A DNA stretch of 64,000 nucleotides from Photobacterium sp. JCM 19050 (GCA_001310455.1 BAXG01000002.1:223138-287137); one strand, 5' to 3'; counted from the stretch's first letter, positions 49,940 to 61,821 are shown. The notes: a model not told the origin generated them from the sequence alone. A program made the numbers and translations.

Positions 49940-50965
49940 TCAGTTTGCAGGCAATACGGCGTGACCGGTACAGAGTTCAATGACCAGTGCCTGAAGGGCC
50001 GGCCAGGGAGAGGTATCGTAGTCGGTTTTTACCGAAATCTCGATTGCCGCGAGCTGGTGGATAAGCCCGGCCAGGCGCACAAGGGGGAGACGCTGTAGGC
50101 TGATGCAGTGGGCTGGCGGCGGTTTTGCCAAACCCTGAACTGATCGAAAACCTTCGCCTGCGGGATACCGGAAACGGCCATCTCCTGCATTTTGTATAGC
50201 TGTACCAGCTCTTTTTGGATGATGCGCAGCAGTATGGTGGCTTCAGTGCCTTCTGCTTCAAGCTGGCTAAGGATACGGACAGCCCGTTTGCCTTGGCCTG
50301 CAATGAAGGCATCGACCAACTGGAAGGGGGTAAAGTGGTTATGGCGTGACAGTGCTTCCTGGATGCGGGGCAATGTCAGTATGCCATCCGGGTAGAGCAG
50401 TTGCAGTTTCAGGAGACTTTGTGAGAGGGCAAGAAGGTTACCTTCATGCCATTGCGACAGCAACTGAACCGACTCGCGGTCCGGCTTCAAACCAAGTTTC
50501 TTGCAGCGTGCATCCACAAAGCGTGGCAGGTGCTGCGGTTCCGGGGTATTACATGGGATGTACGTCCCCAACTTGTTGAACAGGGTAAACCACTGAGCGG
50601 ATTCCTGCTTTTTGTTCAGGCGGGGGCCGTCGATTACCAGCAGGATATCCGGGTTCAACTGGGGAGCCAGGGCTTTCAGCGCGTTGGCCTGGTTAGCATT
50701 AAGGCCATTTTCACCGACAGTCAATTCGATAACCTGGCGGCTGGAAAACAGGCTCAGTGCCTGACAGCAGTCGTACACTCGGTCCCAATCCAGCAGGGCA
50801 TCAATGTTGAAGCGGTGGATTTCGTCAAATCCCTGTGCCTTGGCGGCATGGCGGATTTTGCTCTTTGCTTTCTTGTTTGAGGAGGGGCTCACTGCCAAAA
50901 AGCAGGTAGCAACCCAGCAGCCCCTTTTCGAGGCTCTGGGAAAGCTGTTCCGGATAGATTCTCAT
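49940..50965 (-). CDS. holA: DNA polymerase III delta subunit (two frameshifts)
   Basis: Clamp-loader subunit that opens the beta sliding clamp; about 340 aa when joined. M-R-I-Y-P-E-Q-L-S start, L-L-L-V-I-D-G-P-R-L-N-K, E-G-N-L-L-A-L-S-Q, H-F-T-P-F-Q-L-V-D-A and V-W-Q-N-R-R match HolA. The shift near 50866 is an extra base, unlike nearly all others; the one near 50112 is a loss. The start overlaps the lptE end by ATGA. Confidence 0.92.
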
Positions 50966-51612
50966 GGCGTCTCTTTATCATCGCCCTGGGCATCCGTTGC
51001 CTTTTTGGCATCCGGGGTACGGGTTTTTACTTCAATTTTAGGCGAACCGTCAGTTACCGGCTGCTCTTTCAGCGCTTCTTCTGCCGCTTTGTTGGCTTCA
51101 AAGTCTTCAATGTTGGCATTGAGGCGGGCCATCTGGCGCATGATCTGCTGGGCGGCCTCGTTACGCATTTCTTCTACCAACATTTCTTGCTCTACAGACT
51201 TAGCCAGTGCTGTCAGCGGGTTGTCGAGGAAGTTACGGCTTACGGTCGCACTGAAGGTATAGCTGCCTTTTTCCGGGATAGTGACCCGGTATCTGGCAAC
51301 GTAGTTGAATTCCTGTTCTGCCACACGGCTGTTCTGGTAAAGCGAAAGCGTACGCTCACCCCAGCTTTCACCAAGCAGGTTAAGGTTTGCCACCGCAGAG
51401 CCCGGCGGTACGATTTTAATGTCATGCAGGCGCAGGACTTCGTACATTTTTCGGGTGAGCTGGCTGTATTGGTCGAAACTGGTGAGAGAGAGGTTTTGGA
51501 TTTCATCCGGCAGGTTGTAGCTGCCACGCAACTGGAAACCGCAAGAGGCGGTGGCCAGAACGGCCACCGCAACCAGCAGGGATCTCAGCATCAGTTTGAT
51601 TGCTTTCACCAC
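50962..51612 (-). CDS. lptE: LPS-assembly lipoprotein LptE
   Basis: Outer-membrane lipoprotein plugging the LptD barrel for LPS export. Signal peptide with lipobox A-T-A-S-C-G-F-Q-L-R-G (Cys about 24). The C-terminal tail (about residues 180-216) is charged and looks disordered, longer than in E. coli. Starts at one of two adjacent GTG codons with AGGAG upstream, 12 bases after leuS. 216 aa, intact. Confidence 0.93.
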   Translation of the reverse strand: MVKAIKLMLRSLLVAVAVLATASCGFQLRGSYNLPDEIQNLSLTSFDQYSQLTRKMYEVLRLHDIKIVPPGSAVANLNLLGESWGERTLSLYQNSRVAEQEFNYVARYRVTIPEKGSYTFSATVSRNFLDNPLTALAKSVEQEMLVEEMRNEAAQQIMRQMARLNANIEDFEANKAAEEALKEQPVTDGSPKIEVKTRTPDAKKATDAQGDDKETP

Positions 51613-51624
51613 TGCTCCTGATGA

Positions 51625-54207
51625 TTAGTTGGCAACGATGTTAAGCAGTTTGCCCGGTACGTAGATCACCTTGCGCACTGTCTTACCATCGATATTTTTA
51701 GCAATGTTTTCGTCCTGCATTGCAACGGCTTCAACCTGTTCCTGGGTTGCATCCGCCGCCACAGTCAGCTTGGCACGCAGCTTACCGTTTACCTGCACCA
51801 CGATGAGCTTTTCGTCTTCCACCATTGCTGCGTTGTCGGCGACAGGCCATACAGCGCTGTCAATGTCGCTTTCGCCCAGTGCTTCCCACATTTCAAAACT
51901 GACGTGTGGAGTAATAGGGGCCAGCATGCGAACAACCGCTTTCAGGGCTTCGTCCATGATTGCGCGATCCTGGGCGGTTTCCTGAGAGGCTTTCTGCAGA
52001 CGGTTCATCAGCTCCATGATCGCAGCGATCGCGGTGTTGAAGGTCTGGCGGCGACCGATATCGTCAGTCACCTTGGCGATAGTCTTGTGGACTTCGCGAC
52101 GCAGTGCTTTCTGGTCTGCGTTCAGTGCCGCAGCATCCAGAGCTTCTGTCGCGCCTTTTGCCACGTGCTCGAATACCATGCGCCATACACGCTTCAGGAA
52201 GCGGTTAGCCCCTTCCACGCCTGATTCTTGCCATTCCAGTGTCATGTCCGCAGGTGAGGCGAACATCATGAACAGACGTACGGTATCAGCGCCGTATTTC
52301 TCAACCATCAACTGAGGGTCGATACCGTTGTTCTTGGACTTCGACATCTTGGTCATACCGGCGTGAACCACTTCGTGACCTTCGTTATCGACAGCCTTGG
52401 TGATACGGCCTTTGTCGTCACGCTCAACAGTTACGTCAGTTGGAGACACCCACTGGCGTACGTTACTTTCGTCCAGGTAGTAGAACGCATCAGCCAGAAC
52501 CATGCCCTGGCACAGCAGGCGCTTAAACGGTTCGTCGCTCTGAACCATACCTTCGTCACGCAGCAGTTTGTGGAAGAAGCGTGAGTACAGCAGGTGCATA
52601 CAAGCGTGTTCGATACCGCCGATGTACTGGTCTACCGGCAGCCAGTAGTTTGCAGCATCGCTGTCCAGCATTTCGTTGGCTTTTGGTGAGCAGTAACGTG
52701 CGTAGTACCAGCTTGATTCCATAAAGGTATCAAAGGTGTCGGTTTCACGCAGCGCAGGGCGGCCGTTGAATTCGGTTTCAGCCCAGCTCTTGTCGCTCTT
52801 GATTGGGCTCTGTACGCCATCCATTACGACATCTTCCGGCAGGATAACCGGCAGTTGATCGGCAGGAACAGGGACTACTTCGCCGTCTTCAGTGGTCAGC
52901 ATTGGGATTGGTGCGCCCCAGTAACGCTGACGTGATACGCCCCAGTCGCGCAGACGGAAGTTAACTGTCTTGTGGCCTTTGCCTTCTTCTTCCAGCTTGG
53001 CTGCGATAGCATTGAATGCGTCCTGGAATGCCAGACCGTCGAATTCACCGGAATCGAACAGCACACCTTTCTCGGTGTATGCCACTTCCGAAATATCCAG
53101 CTCACTGCCGTCAGCAGGCTTGATAACCGGTACGATGTCCAGGCCGTACTTGGTCGCAAACTCGTAGTCGCGCTGGTCGTGCGCAGGCACAGCCATAACG
53201 GCGCCTGTACCGTAATCCATCAGGACGAAGTTAGCGACCCAGACTGGTACTTTGCGGCCGTTCAGCGGGTGGATAACGTACAGGCCGGTTGCCATGCCTT
53301 TCTTTTCCATGGTCGCCAGTTCTGCTTCGGCAACCTTGGTGTTACGGCATTCCTGGATAAACTCAGCCAGTTCAGGGTTGTTTTCTGCTGCCTGGGTCGC
53401 CAGAGGGTGACCGGCGGCAATGCCCACGTAGGTCACACCCATCAGGGTGTCTGGGCGGGTGGTGTAAACAGTCAGCTTCTCGCCGTTTTCTACGTCGAAA
53501 GACAGCTCGACACCTTCTGAGCGGCCAATCCAGTTGCGCTGCATGGTCTTAACCATTTCAGGCCAGCCTTCCAGATTGTCGATGTCACTCAGCAGCTCAT
53601 CGGCGTATTCAGTGATCTTGATGAACCACTGTGGAATCTCTTTTTGTTCAACCGGGGTGTCACAGCGCCAGCAGCAACCTTCGTGAACCTGCTCGTTAGC
53701 CAGTACGGTCTGGTCGTTCGGGCACCAGTTTACGGATGATGTCTTCTTGTATACCAAGCCTTTGTTGTACAGCTTGGTGAAGAACTCCTGCTCCCAGCGA
53801 TAGTATTCTGGGGTGCAAGTGGCGATTTCACGATCCCAGTCGTAGCCCAGGCCCAGCATCTGCAACTGGCCTTTCATGTATTCGATGTTTTCGTAAGTCC
53901 ACTTGGCTGGCGCTGTCTTATTCTTGATTGCAGCACCTTCAGCAGGCAGGCCGAATGCATCCCAGCCGATAGGCTGCAGAACGTTTTTACCTTGCAGGCG
54001 CTGGAATCGGCTGATCACGTCGCCGATGGTGTAGTTGCGCACGTGGCCCATGTGCAGACGGCCACTTGGGTAAGGGAACATTGACAGGCAGTAGAACTTT
54101 TCCTTGTTATCGTCTTCACTTACGTTAAAGGTGCCCTGGTCTCGCCAGTGCTTCTGAACTTTCTGTTCAATGTCCTGTGGGCGGTATTGTTCTTGCATTG
54201 ATGACAT
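51625..54207 (-). CDS. leuS: Leucyl-tRNA synthetase
   Basis: Class I synthetase, 860 aa, intact. H-M-G-H (HIGH) in [16 protein letters not shown] in [10 protein letters not shown], and the editing CP1 domain between them. E. coli LeuS begins M-Q-E-Q-Y-R, which corresponds to the internal ATG at 54198; the ATG at 54207 adds M-S-S. First gene of the leuS-lptE-holA run. Its undamaged 2.6 kb shows the error rate is uneven. Confidence 0.97.
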   Translation of the reverse strand: MSSMQEQYRPQDIEQKVQKHWRDQGTFNVSEDDNKEKFYCLSMFPYPSGRLHMGHVRNYTIGDVISRFQRLQGKNVLQPIGWDAFGLPAEGAAIKNKTAPAKWTYENIEYMKGQLQMLGLGYDWDREIATCTPEYYRWEQEFFTKLYNKGLVYKKTSSVNWCPNDQTVLANEQVHEGCCWRCDTPVEQKEIPQWFIKITEYADELLSDIDNLEGWPEMVKTMQRNWIGRSEGVELSFDVENGEKLTVYTTRPDTLMGVTYVGIAAGHPLATQAAENNPELAEFIQECRNTKVAEAELATMEKKGMATGLYVIHPLNGRKVPVWVANFVLMDYGTGAVMAVPAHDQRDYEFATKYGLDIVPVIKPADGSELDISEVAYTEKGVLFDSGEFDGLAFQDAFNAIAAKLEEEGKGHKTVNFRLRDWGVSRQRYWGAPIPMLTTEDGEVVPVPADQLPVILPEDVVMDGVQSPIKSDKSWAETEFNGRPALRETDTFDTFMESSWYYARYCSPKANEMLDSDAANYWLPVDQYIGGIEHACMHLLYSRFFHKLLRDEGMVQSDEPFKRLLCQGMVLADAFYYLDESNVRQWVSPTDVTVERDDKGRITKAVDNEGHEVVHAGMTKMSKSKNNGIDPQLMVEKYGADTVRLFMMFASPADMTLEWQESGVEGANRFLKRVWRMVFEHVAKGATEALDAAALNADQKALRREVHKTIAKVTDDIGRRQTFNTAIAAIMELMNRLQKASQETAQDRAIMDEALKAVVRMLAPITPHVSFEMWEALGESDIDSAVWPVADNAAMVEDEKLIVVQVNGKLRAKLTVAADATQEQVEAVAMQDENIAKNIDGKTVRKVIYVPGKLLNIVAN

Positions 54208-54305
54208 CCGGGAAATTGTGAGATAGATGGAAATTGTTTTGTGATAATCGGCATAGAATAACTAAAGGGACAACCGTCAACAATAGCTGAAAGCAGAGGT
54301 GGTGT

Positions 54306-54793
54306 ATGTCTGGTCAAAAACGCGAGTATCAGGTCATTGTCGACAGGATTTCAGAAGCGCTTAAAAACAGCCCTGAAGAACTTCAGCGTTGGGTAGAGCT
54401 TTCTGAAAAATACCTGAATGCCGCGAGTGACATGACCAAGGACGAATTGGCTTTAATCGAAGCCTATTTTAAAAGGGATGTTCAGACGTTTGGTGAAGGA
54501 TACCAAACAGCGAAGGATGGGGACGAAGTGGTTTCCGGGGCGTTTAAAGATCTGATTGCTGACAGTTTGTGGCAGCAACTGGCGGAAATTACTGACCGTA
54601 CCCAGTTAGAGTGGCGCGAAGTTCTGGAAGATATCCACCACCACGGCGTATACCAGGCCGGAGAGGTTGTCGGGCTGGGTATACTGATCTGTGAGCAATG
54701 CGGAAACCGGATTGAGCACAACCATGTCGGTATCATTGAGCCTGTGTGAAATGCGGCGGCACCCAATTCAGCAGGAAACCTCTGGATCCTTGA
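54306..54793 (+). CDS. ybeL: YbeL family zinc-ribbon protein (DUF1451; one frameshift)
   Basis: About 162-aa protein with an N-terminal helical region and a C-terminal zinc ribbon, C-E-Q-C and, after repair, C-V-K-C. A base is missing near 54743; without it the second pair of cysteines is lost. GAGGTGGTGT precedes the ATG. Divergent from leuS. Function unknown in E. coli as well. Confidence 0.9.
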
Positions 54794-54824
54794 TGAATGC
54801 TTTGATTCTATAGACAGATAGTGT

Positions 54825-54850
54825 AACGGCACCCGCAGGTGCCGTTTTTG
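54825..54850. terminator. Bidirectional terminator between ybeL and lnt
   Basis: Nine-base stem AACGGCACC / GGTGCCGTT with CGCA loop, followed by TTT. Converging genes on both sides. Confidence 0.85.
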
Positions 54851-54852
54851 GT

Positions 54853-56398
54853 TTAATGCGTTTCTGTTGTTGGGTTGCCCTGCGGCTGCCCACGGAAGCG
54901 TCCGGCAATCAGGCAAAGTGCCAACGCAATCCCGGTAAAGAGATAAAGGGGCAGGCTGCCCATGCGGGCATAGGGCGTCAGACCACGGGTAGGGACACAT
55001 CTGTTTTCAATACTGCGGTTTCAAACTGGGGGACCGATGCCTGAATCCGACCATTGCTGCCGATAACGGCGGTAACACCGTTGTTGGTCGCCCGAATAAC
55101 CGGCTTGCCAAGCTCCAGCGCACGCATCTGGGCGATTTCCAGGTGTTGGATAGGACCAATTGAACGGCCGAACCAGGAGTCATTGGAAAGTGTCAGGATA
55201 AAGTCCGTGTCCTTGTGAGTATTCTTGCGGACCTGGTCACTGAAGGCTATTTCGTAGCAAAGCGCCGTGCTGAGCTTGTGGCCTTTGGCATCTAGGTTGG
55301 GTTGTTGGAAATCTCCACGCGAAAACGACGACATCGGCAGGTTGAAGATGGGTGCCAACGGGCGCAGCAGATCTTCAAATGGAACAAACTCACCAAACGG
55401 CAGCAAATGGTGCTTGCTGTACACCACGGCGCCCGGGTAGGCGTAATCCTTGGCACCATTGTCACCAAGTACCATCACGTTATTAAAAAACTGCCCTTTG
55501 TCATTTTGGTCAAGGATGCCGGTAATCAGTGCTGTGTTGTTGCGGCGGGCAGCGTTGTCCAGGTTTGACAGGAAGGTCGGAATTTCACGCTCCAGCGCCG
55601 GTACAGCAGCTTCGGGCCAGACGATGATATCTGCATCCCAGTTTTGGCGGGTGAGGTCAAAATACTTCATCAGGGTTGGCCAGCGCTGGCTTGGAAGCCA
55701 TTTCACTGCCTGTGGGATATTGCCCTGGATCAGCGCCACACTGGTTCGCATGTCATTTTGCGGTGTCACCCAGGTTTGTAGCCCGGCCCAGTAGGTAGCC
55801 CCGGCAATAACAAGCGGCACAGCCATCGCCCACCACTGGCGGCGCAACAAAAGCAGAGTAAAGGCACCGGCACCCAGTGCGAGCGCCAGCGTAATGCCCT
55901 CTACGCCGAGGAGAGGTGCAAGAGGGGCCAGCGGGCCTTCTGTCTGGCTGTAGCCAATCCAGAGCCACGGGAAGCCGGTAAACAGCCAACCACGCACCAA
56001 TCGACAGCCAGCCAGAGGCAGGAGCCAAAAGCAGGTAACGAAGCAGGTGCCAGACGGGACGGCAGATTAAGCAATCCGCTGAACAGAGCCGGAAACAGTG
56101 CCAGGTAACCCACTAACAGGCACATTAAACCGACACTTGCCGGTTTAGGCAGCCCACCGAAGTTGTCGATACTGACGTGTACCCACCAAATCCCGGAGCC
56201 AAACTGCCCCAGTCCCCAGGCCAAACCAATCCAGGCTGCTCTTTTCCAGCTTTGCCGGTAAAGCAGCATAAAAAGGACAAACACTGAAACCAGTGTGGCC
56301 GGCCACAATTTGTAAGGGGCGAATCCAAAGGTGGATAGCGCGCCAACAAAAGCGGCCACTAAGGGCCGCTTTAAGGTATCGAATACTGCTTTTGGCAT
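54853..56398 (-). CDS. lnt: Apolipoprotein N-acyltransferase (two frameshifts)
   Basis: Polytopic inner-membrane enzyme adding the third acyl chain to lipoproteins; about 514 aa. Six N-terminal helices, then a nitrilase-like domain with catalytic Glu (W-P-E-A-A-V-P), Lys and Cys (T-A-L-C-Y-E-I-A-F). [11 protein letters not shown] and S-N-D-S-W-F-G are conserved. Single bases are lost near 55998 (D-W-V-R-G-W) and 54988 ([12 protein letters not shown]), the latter hiding the last helix. Downstream of corC by 7 bases, the usual order. Confidence 0.94.
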
Positions 56399-56405
56399 CA
56401 GGGTA

Positions 56406-57272
56406 TTACGCCGTTTCCTGTATCGTTTTATCCGGAACAGTGACCTGTAGTTGGATTACCCGGCGGCTGTCTGCAGCGGTCACCTTGAAGTGGACATCTT
56501 CAATGTCTACTTCCTCACCGCGGGCTGGCAGATGGCCGAAACCGGTCATCACTATACCGCCAATGGTATCCACCTCTTCATCGCTGAAGCGGGTGCCGAA
56601 TTTTTCGTTGAAATCTTCGACGGTGGTCAGCGCTTTCACCGAATAGGTGTGTTTGCTGAGCTGGCGGAAGTCCTGCTCGTTGTCTTCATCGTATTCGTCT
56701 TCGATTTCGCCAACGATTTCTTCCAGGATATCTTCAATGGTTACCAGGCCGGAAACACCGCCGAACTCGTCGACAACAATGGCCATATGATAACGCTCTT
56801 CCTGGAATTCTTTAAGCAAGCGGTCAACCCGTTTGCTTTCAGGCACCACCACAGCAGGGCGAATGACTTTTTCAAAGCTGAATGGCTCGGAGTCTGAACG
56901 CAGGTAGCGAAGCAGGTCCTTAGCCAACAAAATACCTTCAACGTGGTCCTTGTCATCACTGATGACAGGGTAGCGGGAGTGTTGGGCATCGACCAGGATG
57001 TCAACAATCTCTTCCAGTGGCTGGCAGCGCTCGATGGTGACCATTTGGGAGCGAGGGATCATGATGTCACGTACCCGCATCTCTGCAATCTGAATCACGC
57101 CTTCGAGCATGTCGCGTGTTTCATGGTCAATCAATTCGTTTTCTTCAGAGCTCTGGAAAACGTCTACCAGTGCCTGGCGATCCTTTGGCTCGCCCTGGAA
57201 CAGCTGTCCGATTCGGCCGAAAAAGCCCTTCCGACTCGGACCTTCAGTACTTTGCGAATTGTCGTCACTCAT
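56406..57272 (-). CDS. corC: CorC/YbeX CBS-domain protein
   Basis: 288-aa cytoplasmic protein with two CBS domains (about residues 70-190) and a C-terminal CorC/HlyC domain (about 200-285, T-I-G-G-I-V-M-T-G-F-G-H-L-P). In enterics it has been tied to Mg/Co efflux and more recently to ribosome metabolism with YbeY. Intact. Preceded by its own likely promoter at 57292-57320. Confidence 0.93.
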   Translation of the reverse strand: MSDDNSQSTEGPSRKGFFGRIGQLFQGEPKDRQALVDVFQSSEENELIDHETRDMLEGVIQIAEMRVRDIMIPRSQMVTIERCQPLEEIVDILVDAQHSRYPVISDDKDHVEGILLAKDLLRYLRSDSEPFSFEKVIRPAVVVPESKRVDRLLKEFQEERYHMAIVVDEFGGVSGLVTIEDILEEIVGEIEDEYDEDNEQDFRQLSKHTYSVKALTTVEDFNEKFGTRFSDEEVDTIGGIVMTGFGHLPARGEEVDIEDVHFKVTAADSRRVIQLQVTVPDKTIQETA

Positions 57273-57291
57273 CAGTGTTTTTTACTCAACG

Positions 57292-57320
57292 TAGTTAGGG
57301 ATAAATCTTGTACCAGTCAA
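57292..57320 (-). promoter_or_regulatory. Probable corC-lnt promoter
   Basis: On the minus strand TTGACT (57315-57320), 17 bases, TAACTA (57292-57297), about 20 bases before the corC start. Confidence 0.5.
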
Positions 57321-57353
57321 TCATGATCAATGCATTAATTGATTGGGTTTTAA

Positions 57354-57818
57354 TTAGGCGAAGTCAGCAGCGTAGGGGTTCTCAAAACCCATACCTTCCA
57401 TGATTTCTACCTCAAGGGCTTCCATCTCTTCTGCTTCATCGTCTTCAATATGGTCGTAACCCAGCAAATGCAAGCTGCCGTGTACCACCATGTGAGCCCA
57501 GTGGGCAAAAACAGGTTTTTTCTGCTCTTCTGCTTCCCGTTCAACCACCTGGCGGCAGATAACAAGGTCGCCAAGCAAGTCAAGCTCGACACCCGGAGGC
57601 GCTTCGAACGGGAATGATAAAACGTTAGTTGGTTTGTCTTTTCCACGGTAGTCGCGGTTAAGAGACTGGCTCTCTTCTTCATCAACAATGCGGATTGTCA
57701 CTTCCGCACTGTCGCGGTATGGCTTGACTGCGGATTCGAACCAGTTTTGCAGTTGGTCTGCATCCGGCAGGCCGGCCTCGTTTTCACAGGCCAGCTGCAG
57801 ATCGATGATGTATTCCAT
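57354..57818 (-). CDS. ybeY: Endoribonuclease YbeY
   Basis: 154-aa zinc-dependent RNase acting in 16S rRNA 3' maturation and quality control. The signature [11 protein letters not shown] (H-x3-H-x5-H) near residue 114 binds the metal. Overlaps the ybeZ stop by one base; the two proteins probably act together. Confidence 0.96.
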   Translation of the reverse strand: MEYIIDLQLACENEAGLPDADQLQNWFESAVKPYRDSAEVTIRIVDEEESQSLNRDYRGKDKPTNVLSFPFEAPPGVELDLLGDLVICRQVVEREAEEQKKPVFAHWAHMVVHGSLHLLGYDHIEDDEAEEMEALEVEIMEGMGFENPYAADFA

Positions 57819-58906
57819 CAGGATTCCTGTTCTTGTGGGTCAGAGAGTGCCGCCCTGGCTGCCAGTTGTTCCTGCTGGCGGCGCTGCTGCGCTTCACGGC
57901 GGGCGCGGGCATCCTCGGTTTCCCACACTTCATAGGCCTGGATAATACGCGCAACCACAGGGTGGCGTACAACGTCATTAGCCTGGAAGAAGTTAAAACT
58001 GATTTCCTCAACATCTGCCAGCACTTCAATGGCATGGCGAAGGCCGGATTTGGTGTTACGTGGCAGGTCTATCTGGGTCACGTCACCGGTAATCACAGCG
58101 CGGGAATTAAAGCCGATACGGGTCAGGAACATTTTCATCTGTTCCACTGTGGTGTTCTGGCTTTCGTCAAGGATGATAAAGGCATCGTTAAGTGTACGGC
58201 CACGCATGTATGCGAGCGGTGCGACTTCAATCACGTTGCGCTCAATCAGCTTTTCAACACGCTCAAAACCGAGCATCTCAAACAGGGCGTCGTACAGTGG
58301 GCGCAGGTACGGATCCACTTTCTGAGACAGGTCTCCCGGCAGGAAACCCAGCTTTTCACCGGCTTCTACCGCAGGGCGGGTCAGCAGTATACGACGGATT
58401 TCCTGTCGCTCCAGTGCATCGACGGCGGCAGCAACGGCCAGGTAGGTTTTACCTGTACCTGCCGGGCCAACACCAAAGGTGATGTCATGTGTCACCATGT
58501 TGGCGATGTACTGTGCCTGGTTGGGTGTACGCGGTTTGATCACCCCTTTCTTGGTCTTGATGTTGATTTCCTTGCCATACGGGATAGACGATTCAGTGGT
58601 CTGCTCCAGTACGCCGGATTCTTTGATCGCCAGGTGGATCATTTCCGGCTCGATGTCTTGCATCTTGCCGCGCACCGGGGCGGTTTCAACATAAAGATTG
58701 GTCAGAATAGAAAGGGCAGCTTCTGCCGTATGTGGCTGTCCCACTACGGTAAAGTGGTTGCCACGGTAGTTAATTTCTACACCCAGGCGGCGTTCAAGTT
58801 GTTTGATGTTGTCATCAAATGGGCCACATAGGTTGGACAGGCGGAAGTTATCTGCGGGTTCGAGATCCAGTTCAAGCGTGGTGATTTTGTTCAATTCAAT
58901 CCTCAC
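57818..58906 (-). CDS. ybeZ: PhoH-like ATPase YbeZ
   Basis: 362-aa PhoH family NTPase. N-terminal KH-like region, then Walker A G-P-A-G-T-G-K-T near residue 147 and Walker [10 protein letters not shown]. Thought to assist YbeY in rRNA processing. In order miaB-ybeZ-ybeY-corC-lnt, standard for gamma-proteobacteria. Confidence 0.95.
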   Translation of the reverse strand: MRIELNKITTLELDLEPADNFRLSNLCGPFDDNIKQLERRLGVEINYRGNHFTVVGQPHTAEAALSILTNLYVETAPVRGKMQDIEPEMIHLAIKESGVLEQTTESSIPYGKEINIKTKKGVIKPRTPNQAQYIANMVTHDITFGVGPAGTGKTYLAVAAAVDALERQEIRRILLTRPAVEAGEKLGFLPGDLSQKVDPYLRPLYDALFEMLGFERVEKLIERNVIEVAPLAYMRGRTLNDAFIILDESQNTTVEQMKMFLTRIGFNSRAVITGDVTQIDLPRNTKSGLRHAIEVLADVEEISFNFFQANDVVRHPVVARIIQAYEVWETEDARARREAQQRRQQEQLAARAALSDPQEQES

Positions 58907-58958
58907 TTACTCACGGTGCCCACAATGGGCACCGCTAAGCAACTTTGAGTTACGTCTC

Positions 58959-60383
58959 TTACGGAGTATATACGCTAACGCCGAGTTCATCTTCTTTGCG
59001 AGTTTTGGCCATCAGCTCTGTAGGAGACACGGCAATGCGCAGTTCCATTTCACTCTCTGTACGTACGATGACGCCACGCAGAGAGTTTGGCAATGCTTCG
59101 ACAATTTCTACGTCAACAAACTGACCAATCAGCTCAGGTGAACCTTCAAAGTTCACAACACGGTTGTTCTCAGTGCGGCCACGAAGCTCCATCAGGTTCT
59201 TCTTGGACGGGCCTTCAACCAGTACGCGCTGGATGGTGCCATGCATCTGGCGAGAGTAGCGCTGAGCCTGAGTATTGATCTGTTGCTGAAGCTTGTACAG
59301 GCGTTCTTTCTTCTCTTCTTCCGGGGTGTCATCCGGCATGTCTGCAGCAGGTGTGCCCGGACGTGGAGAGAAGATAAAGCTGAAGCTCATATCGAAGTCG
59401 ATATCGCGGATCAGTTTCATGGTCGCTTCGAAGTCTTCCTCGGTTTCACCTGGGAAACCTACGATGAAGTCGGAGCTGATATGAATATCCGGACGGGCAG
59501 CGCGCAATTTGCGGATCTTGGATTTATATTCGATCGCGGTATGCGGGCGCTTCATCATGGTCAGAACGCGGTCTGAACCGCTCTGCACCGGCAGGTGCAG
59601 GAAGCTCACCAGCTCAGGAGTGTCCTTGTAGACTTCAATGATGTCGTCTGTAAATTCGATTGGGTGGCTGGTGGTGTAGCGGATACGGTCGATGCCGTCG
59701 ATAGCTGCTACGTATCGCAGCAGTTCTGCGAAAGAGCAGATTTCACCGTCGTGAGTTTCGCCACGATAAGCGTTCACGTTCTGGCCCAGCAGGTTAACTT
59801 CACGCACGCCCTGGTCAGCCAGCTGTGCAATTTCAAACAGCACATCATCCAGCGGGCGGCTGACTTCTTCACCACGGGTGTATGGCACCACGCAGTAAGT
59901 GCAGTACTTTGAGCAGCCTTCCATAATGGATACGTAGGCAGTTGGGCCTTCTGCGCGAGGCTCTGGCAAACGGTCAAATTTCTCAATCTCAGGGAAAGAG
60001 ATGTCCATTACCGGCATTTCGTCATCGCGTGACTTGGCGATCATTTCCGGCAGGCGATGCAGGGTTTGCGGACCAAAGATCACGTCCACATATGGCGCAC
60101 GTTCACGAATGTGGTCGCCTTCCTGAGAGGCTACGCAGCCGCCAACACCGATAACCAGGTCCGGCTTCTTGTCTTTCAGCGTCTTCCAGCGACCAAGCTG
60201 GTGAAACACTTTTTCCTGTGCTTTTTCACGGATGGAACAGGTGTTCAGCAGAAGGACATCCGCTTCTTCCGGTTCTTCGGTGAGCTCATAACCACCATTG
60301 GCGTTGAGCAGGTCTGCCATCTTGGATGAATCGTATTCGTTCATCTGGCAGCCCCAGGTTTTGATAAGCAGTTTCTTAGCCAT
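58959..60383 (-). CDS. miaB: tRNA-2-methylthio-N6-dimethylallyladenosine synthase
   Basis: Radical-SAM methylthiotransferase modifying A37 of tRNAs that read codons beginning with U. 474 aa, equal to E. coli MiaB. UPF0004 domain with [12 protein letters not shown], radical-SAM C-x3-C-x2-C in [12 protein letters not shown]-terminal TRAM domain. Start taken at ATG 60383 (M-A-K-K-L-L-I-K-T); the frame is open for 16 more codons without support. Confidence 0.97.
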   Translation of the reverse strand: MAKKLLIKTWGCQMNEYDSSKMADLLNANGGYELTEEPEEADVLLLNTCSIREKAQEKVFHQLGRWKTLKDKKPDLVIGVGGCVASQEGDHIRERAPYVDVIFGPQTLHRLPEMIAKSRDDEMPVMDISFPEIEKFDRLPEPRAEGPTAYVSIMEGCSKYCTYCVVPYTRGEEVSRPLDDVLFEIAQLADQGVREVNLLGQNVNAYRGETHDGEICSFAELLRYVAAIDGIDRIRYTTSHPIEFTDDIIEVYKDTPELVSFLHLPVQSGSDRVLTMMKRPHTAIEYKSKIRKLRAARPDIHISSDFIVGFPGETEEDFEATMKLIRDIDFDMSFSFIFSPRPGTPAADMPDDTPEEEKKERLYKLQQQINTQAQRYSRQMHGTIQRVLVEGPSKKNLMELRGRTENNRVVNFEGSPELIGQFVDVEIVEALPNSLRGVIVRTESEMELRIAVSPTELMAKTRKEDELGVSVYTP

Positions 60384-60645
60384 GTAACTTGGTGCCCATA
60401 TGTGATTTTTGGTACGACAATGCTTTAGCAATAATCAGTTGGCGTATGAATATTTGCATGTAAATGCGGATTATAAGGCCTCACTGATCAGCAAGCCGCG
60501 TATTTTACTGCTTTCGATTTGTCCACGCCAGTGAATTACAGCCGTGCTCGGGGTAGGGTTTTTGTATCTTAGGCTGGAATATGCAGAAAAACCCGGTCGA
60601 TTTCTCTATTCCGGGCGGTAGAATGGGCCTGTACTTCAGAGAGAT

Positions 60646-61809
60646 ATGATGATGGAACAGTTTGATGCAGTTGTGGTTGGTGGAGGCATGGTGGGTGCAG
60701 CAGTGGCACTTGGCCTTGCCCGTCAGGGACGGGAAGTTGCGCTGGTAGAGCGCGATATACCCAAGGCTTATGACGCTGAAGATCCAATGGATCTTCGTGT
60801 GTCTGCGATATCCCCGGCATCCATTAACCTTCTGGAGACCTTGGGGGCCTGGGAAGCTGTCCGGGAAACCCGGGTTTGCCCTTACCGCCGCCTTGAAACC
60901 TGGGACAACCCGGATTGCCGCCTGCGTTTCTCCAGCGATGAGCTGGGTAAGGATGAACTTGGTTACATCATTGAAAACCGCCTGATCCAACTTGGCGTCT
61001 GGCAGCAGTTTGAAAGCCAGGCCACGCTGAAGGTGTTCGCCCCTGCTGTGATTGAGCGGTTTGGAAAAGAAGATGGCACCCAGTGTGTTTACCTTTCGGA
61101 CGGGCGGGTATTGGCATCACGGTTACTGATCGGCGCTGACGGTGCCAACTCCCGAGTGCGTGACTATGCGGGTATCGGTCTGACGGCCTGGGATTACCGC
61201 CAGCACTGTATGCTCATCAACATTGATACCGAATATCCGCAGCAGGACATTACCTGGCAATGGTTTACCCCCGACGGCCCTCGCTCTTTCCTGCCACTGC
61301 ATGGGCATCACGGCTCACTGGTGTGGTATGACAGCCCTGCACGTATCCGTCAGCTCTCATCGATGTCCAATACTCAACTGGAAGCCGAAATTGACGCCCA
61401 TTTCCCTCATGAGATGGGACCATTCAGGGTGACGGGGAAAGGCAGTTTCCCGCTGGTACGTCGCCATGCCCAGCGCTACAGCAATGACGGTATTATTATT
61501 GTTGGCGATGCAGCTCACACCATCAACCCGCTTGCCGGGCAAGGCGTGAACCTCGGTTTTAAGGATGTCGATGTGCTGCTTGATGTGCTAGCCGGCGACG
61601 GGATACAGGACATTGAAGGTGCCGCCAAACGGTATGAACTGCGCCGCCGTCCCGACAACCTCTTGATGCAAAGCGGCATGGATGTGTTCTACAAAACCTT
61701 CAGCAACTCTCTGACACCTTTGAATGTGTTACGCAATGTTGGCCTCAAGGTGGCTGAGAACAGTGGCATTCTGAAAAAGCAGGTACTTAAATACGCGATG
61801 GGGCTGTAA
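60646..61809 (+). CDS. ubiF: 2-octaprenyl-3-methyl-6-methoxy-1,4-benzoquinol hydroxylase
   Basis: FAD monooxygenase of ubiquinone synthesis, 387 aa. FAD motifs V-V-G-G-G-M-V-G-A-A, G-A-D-G-A-N-S-R-V-R (DG motif) and G-D-A-A-H-T-I-N-P-L-A-G-Q-G. Among UbiF/UbiH/UbiI it resembles UbiF best, and its place divergent from miaB is that of UbiF in enterics. Three consecutive ATG codons (60646, 60649, 60652) are possible starts. Intact. Confidence 0.9.
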   Translation: MMMEQFDAVVVGGGMVGAAVALGLARQGREVALVERDIPKAYDAEDPMDLRVSAISPASINLLETLGAWEAVRETRVCPYRRLETWDNPDCRLRFSSDELGKDELGYIIENRLIQLGVWQQFESQATLKVFAPAVIERFGKEDGTQCVYLSDGRVLASRLLIGADGANSRVRDYAGIGLTAWDYRQHCMLINIDTEYPQQDITWQWFTPDGPRSFLPLHGHHGSLVWYDSPARIRQLSSMSNTQLEAEIDAHFPHEMGPFRVTGKGSFPLVRRHAQRYSNDGIIIVGDAAHTINPLAGQGVNLGFKDVDVLLDVLAGDGIQDIEGAAKRYELRRRPDNLLMQSGMDVFYKTFSNSLTPLNVLRNVGLKVAENSGILKKQVLKYAMGL

Positions 61810-61816
61810 GCCCCAT
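61798..61816. other. Hairpin at the ubiF stop codon
   Basis: ATGGGGCT-GTA-AGCCCCAT, perfect 8-base stem spanning the stop codon of ubiF and 6 bases from the selO end. No T run on either side, so at best a weak terminator for the two converging genes. Confidence 0.45.
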
Positions 61817-61821
61817 CCCTG

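Noticed and set aside
57833..58831. 332-codon rightward frame
   Set aside because: Antisense to ybeZ; low-complexity Cys/His/Phe-rich translation typical of a shadow frame.
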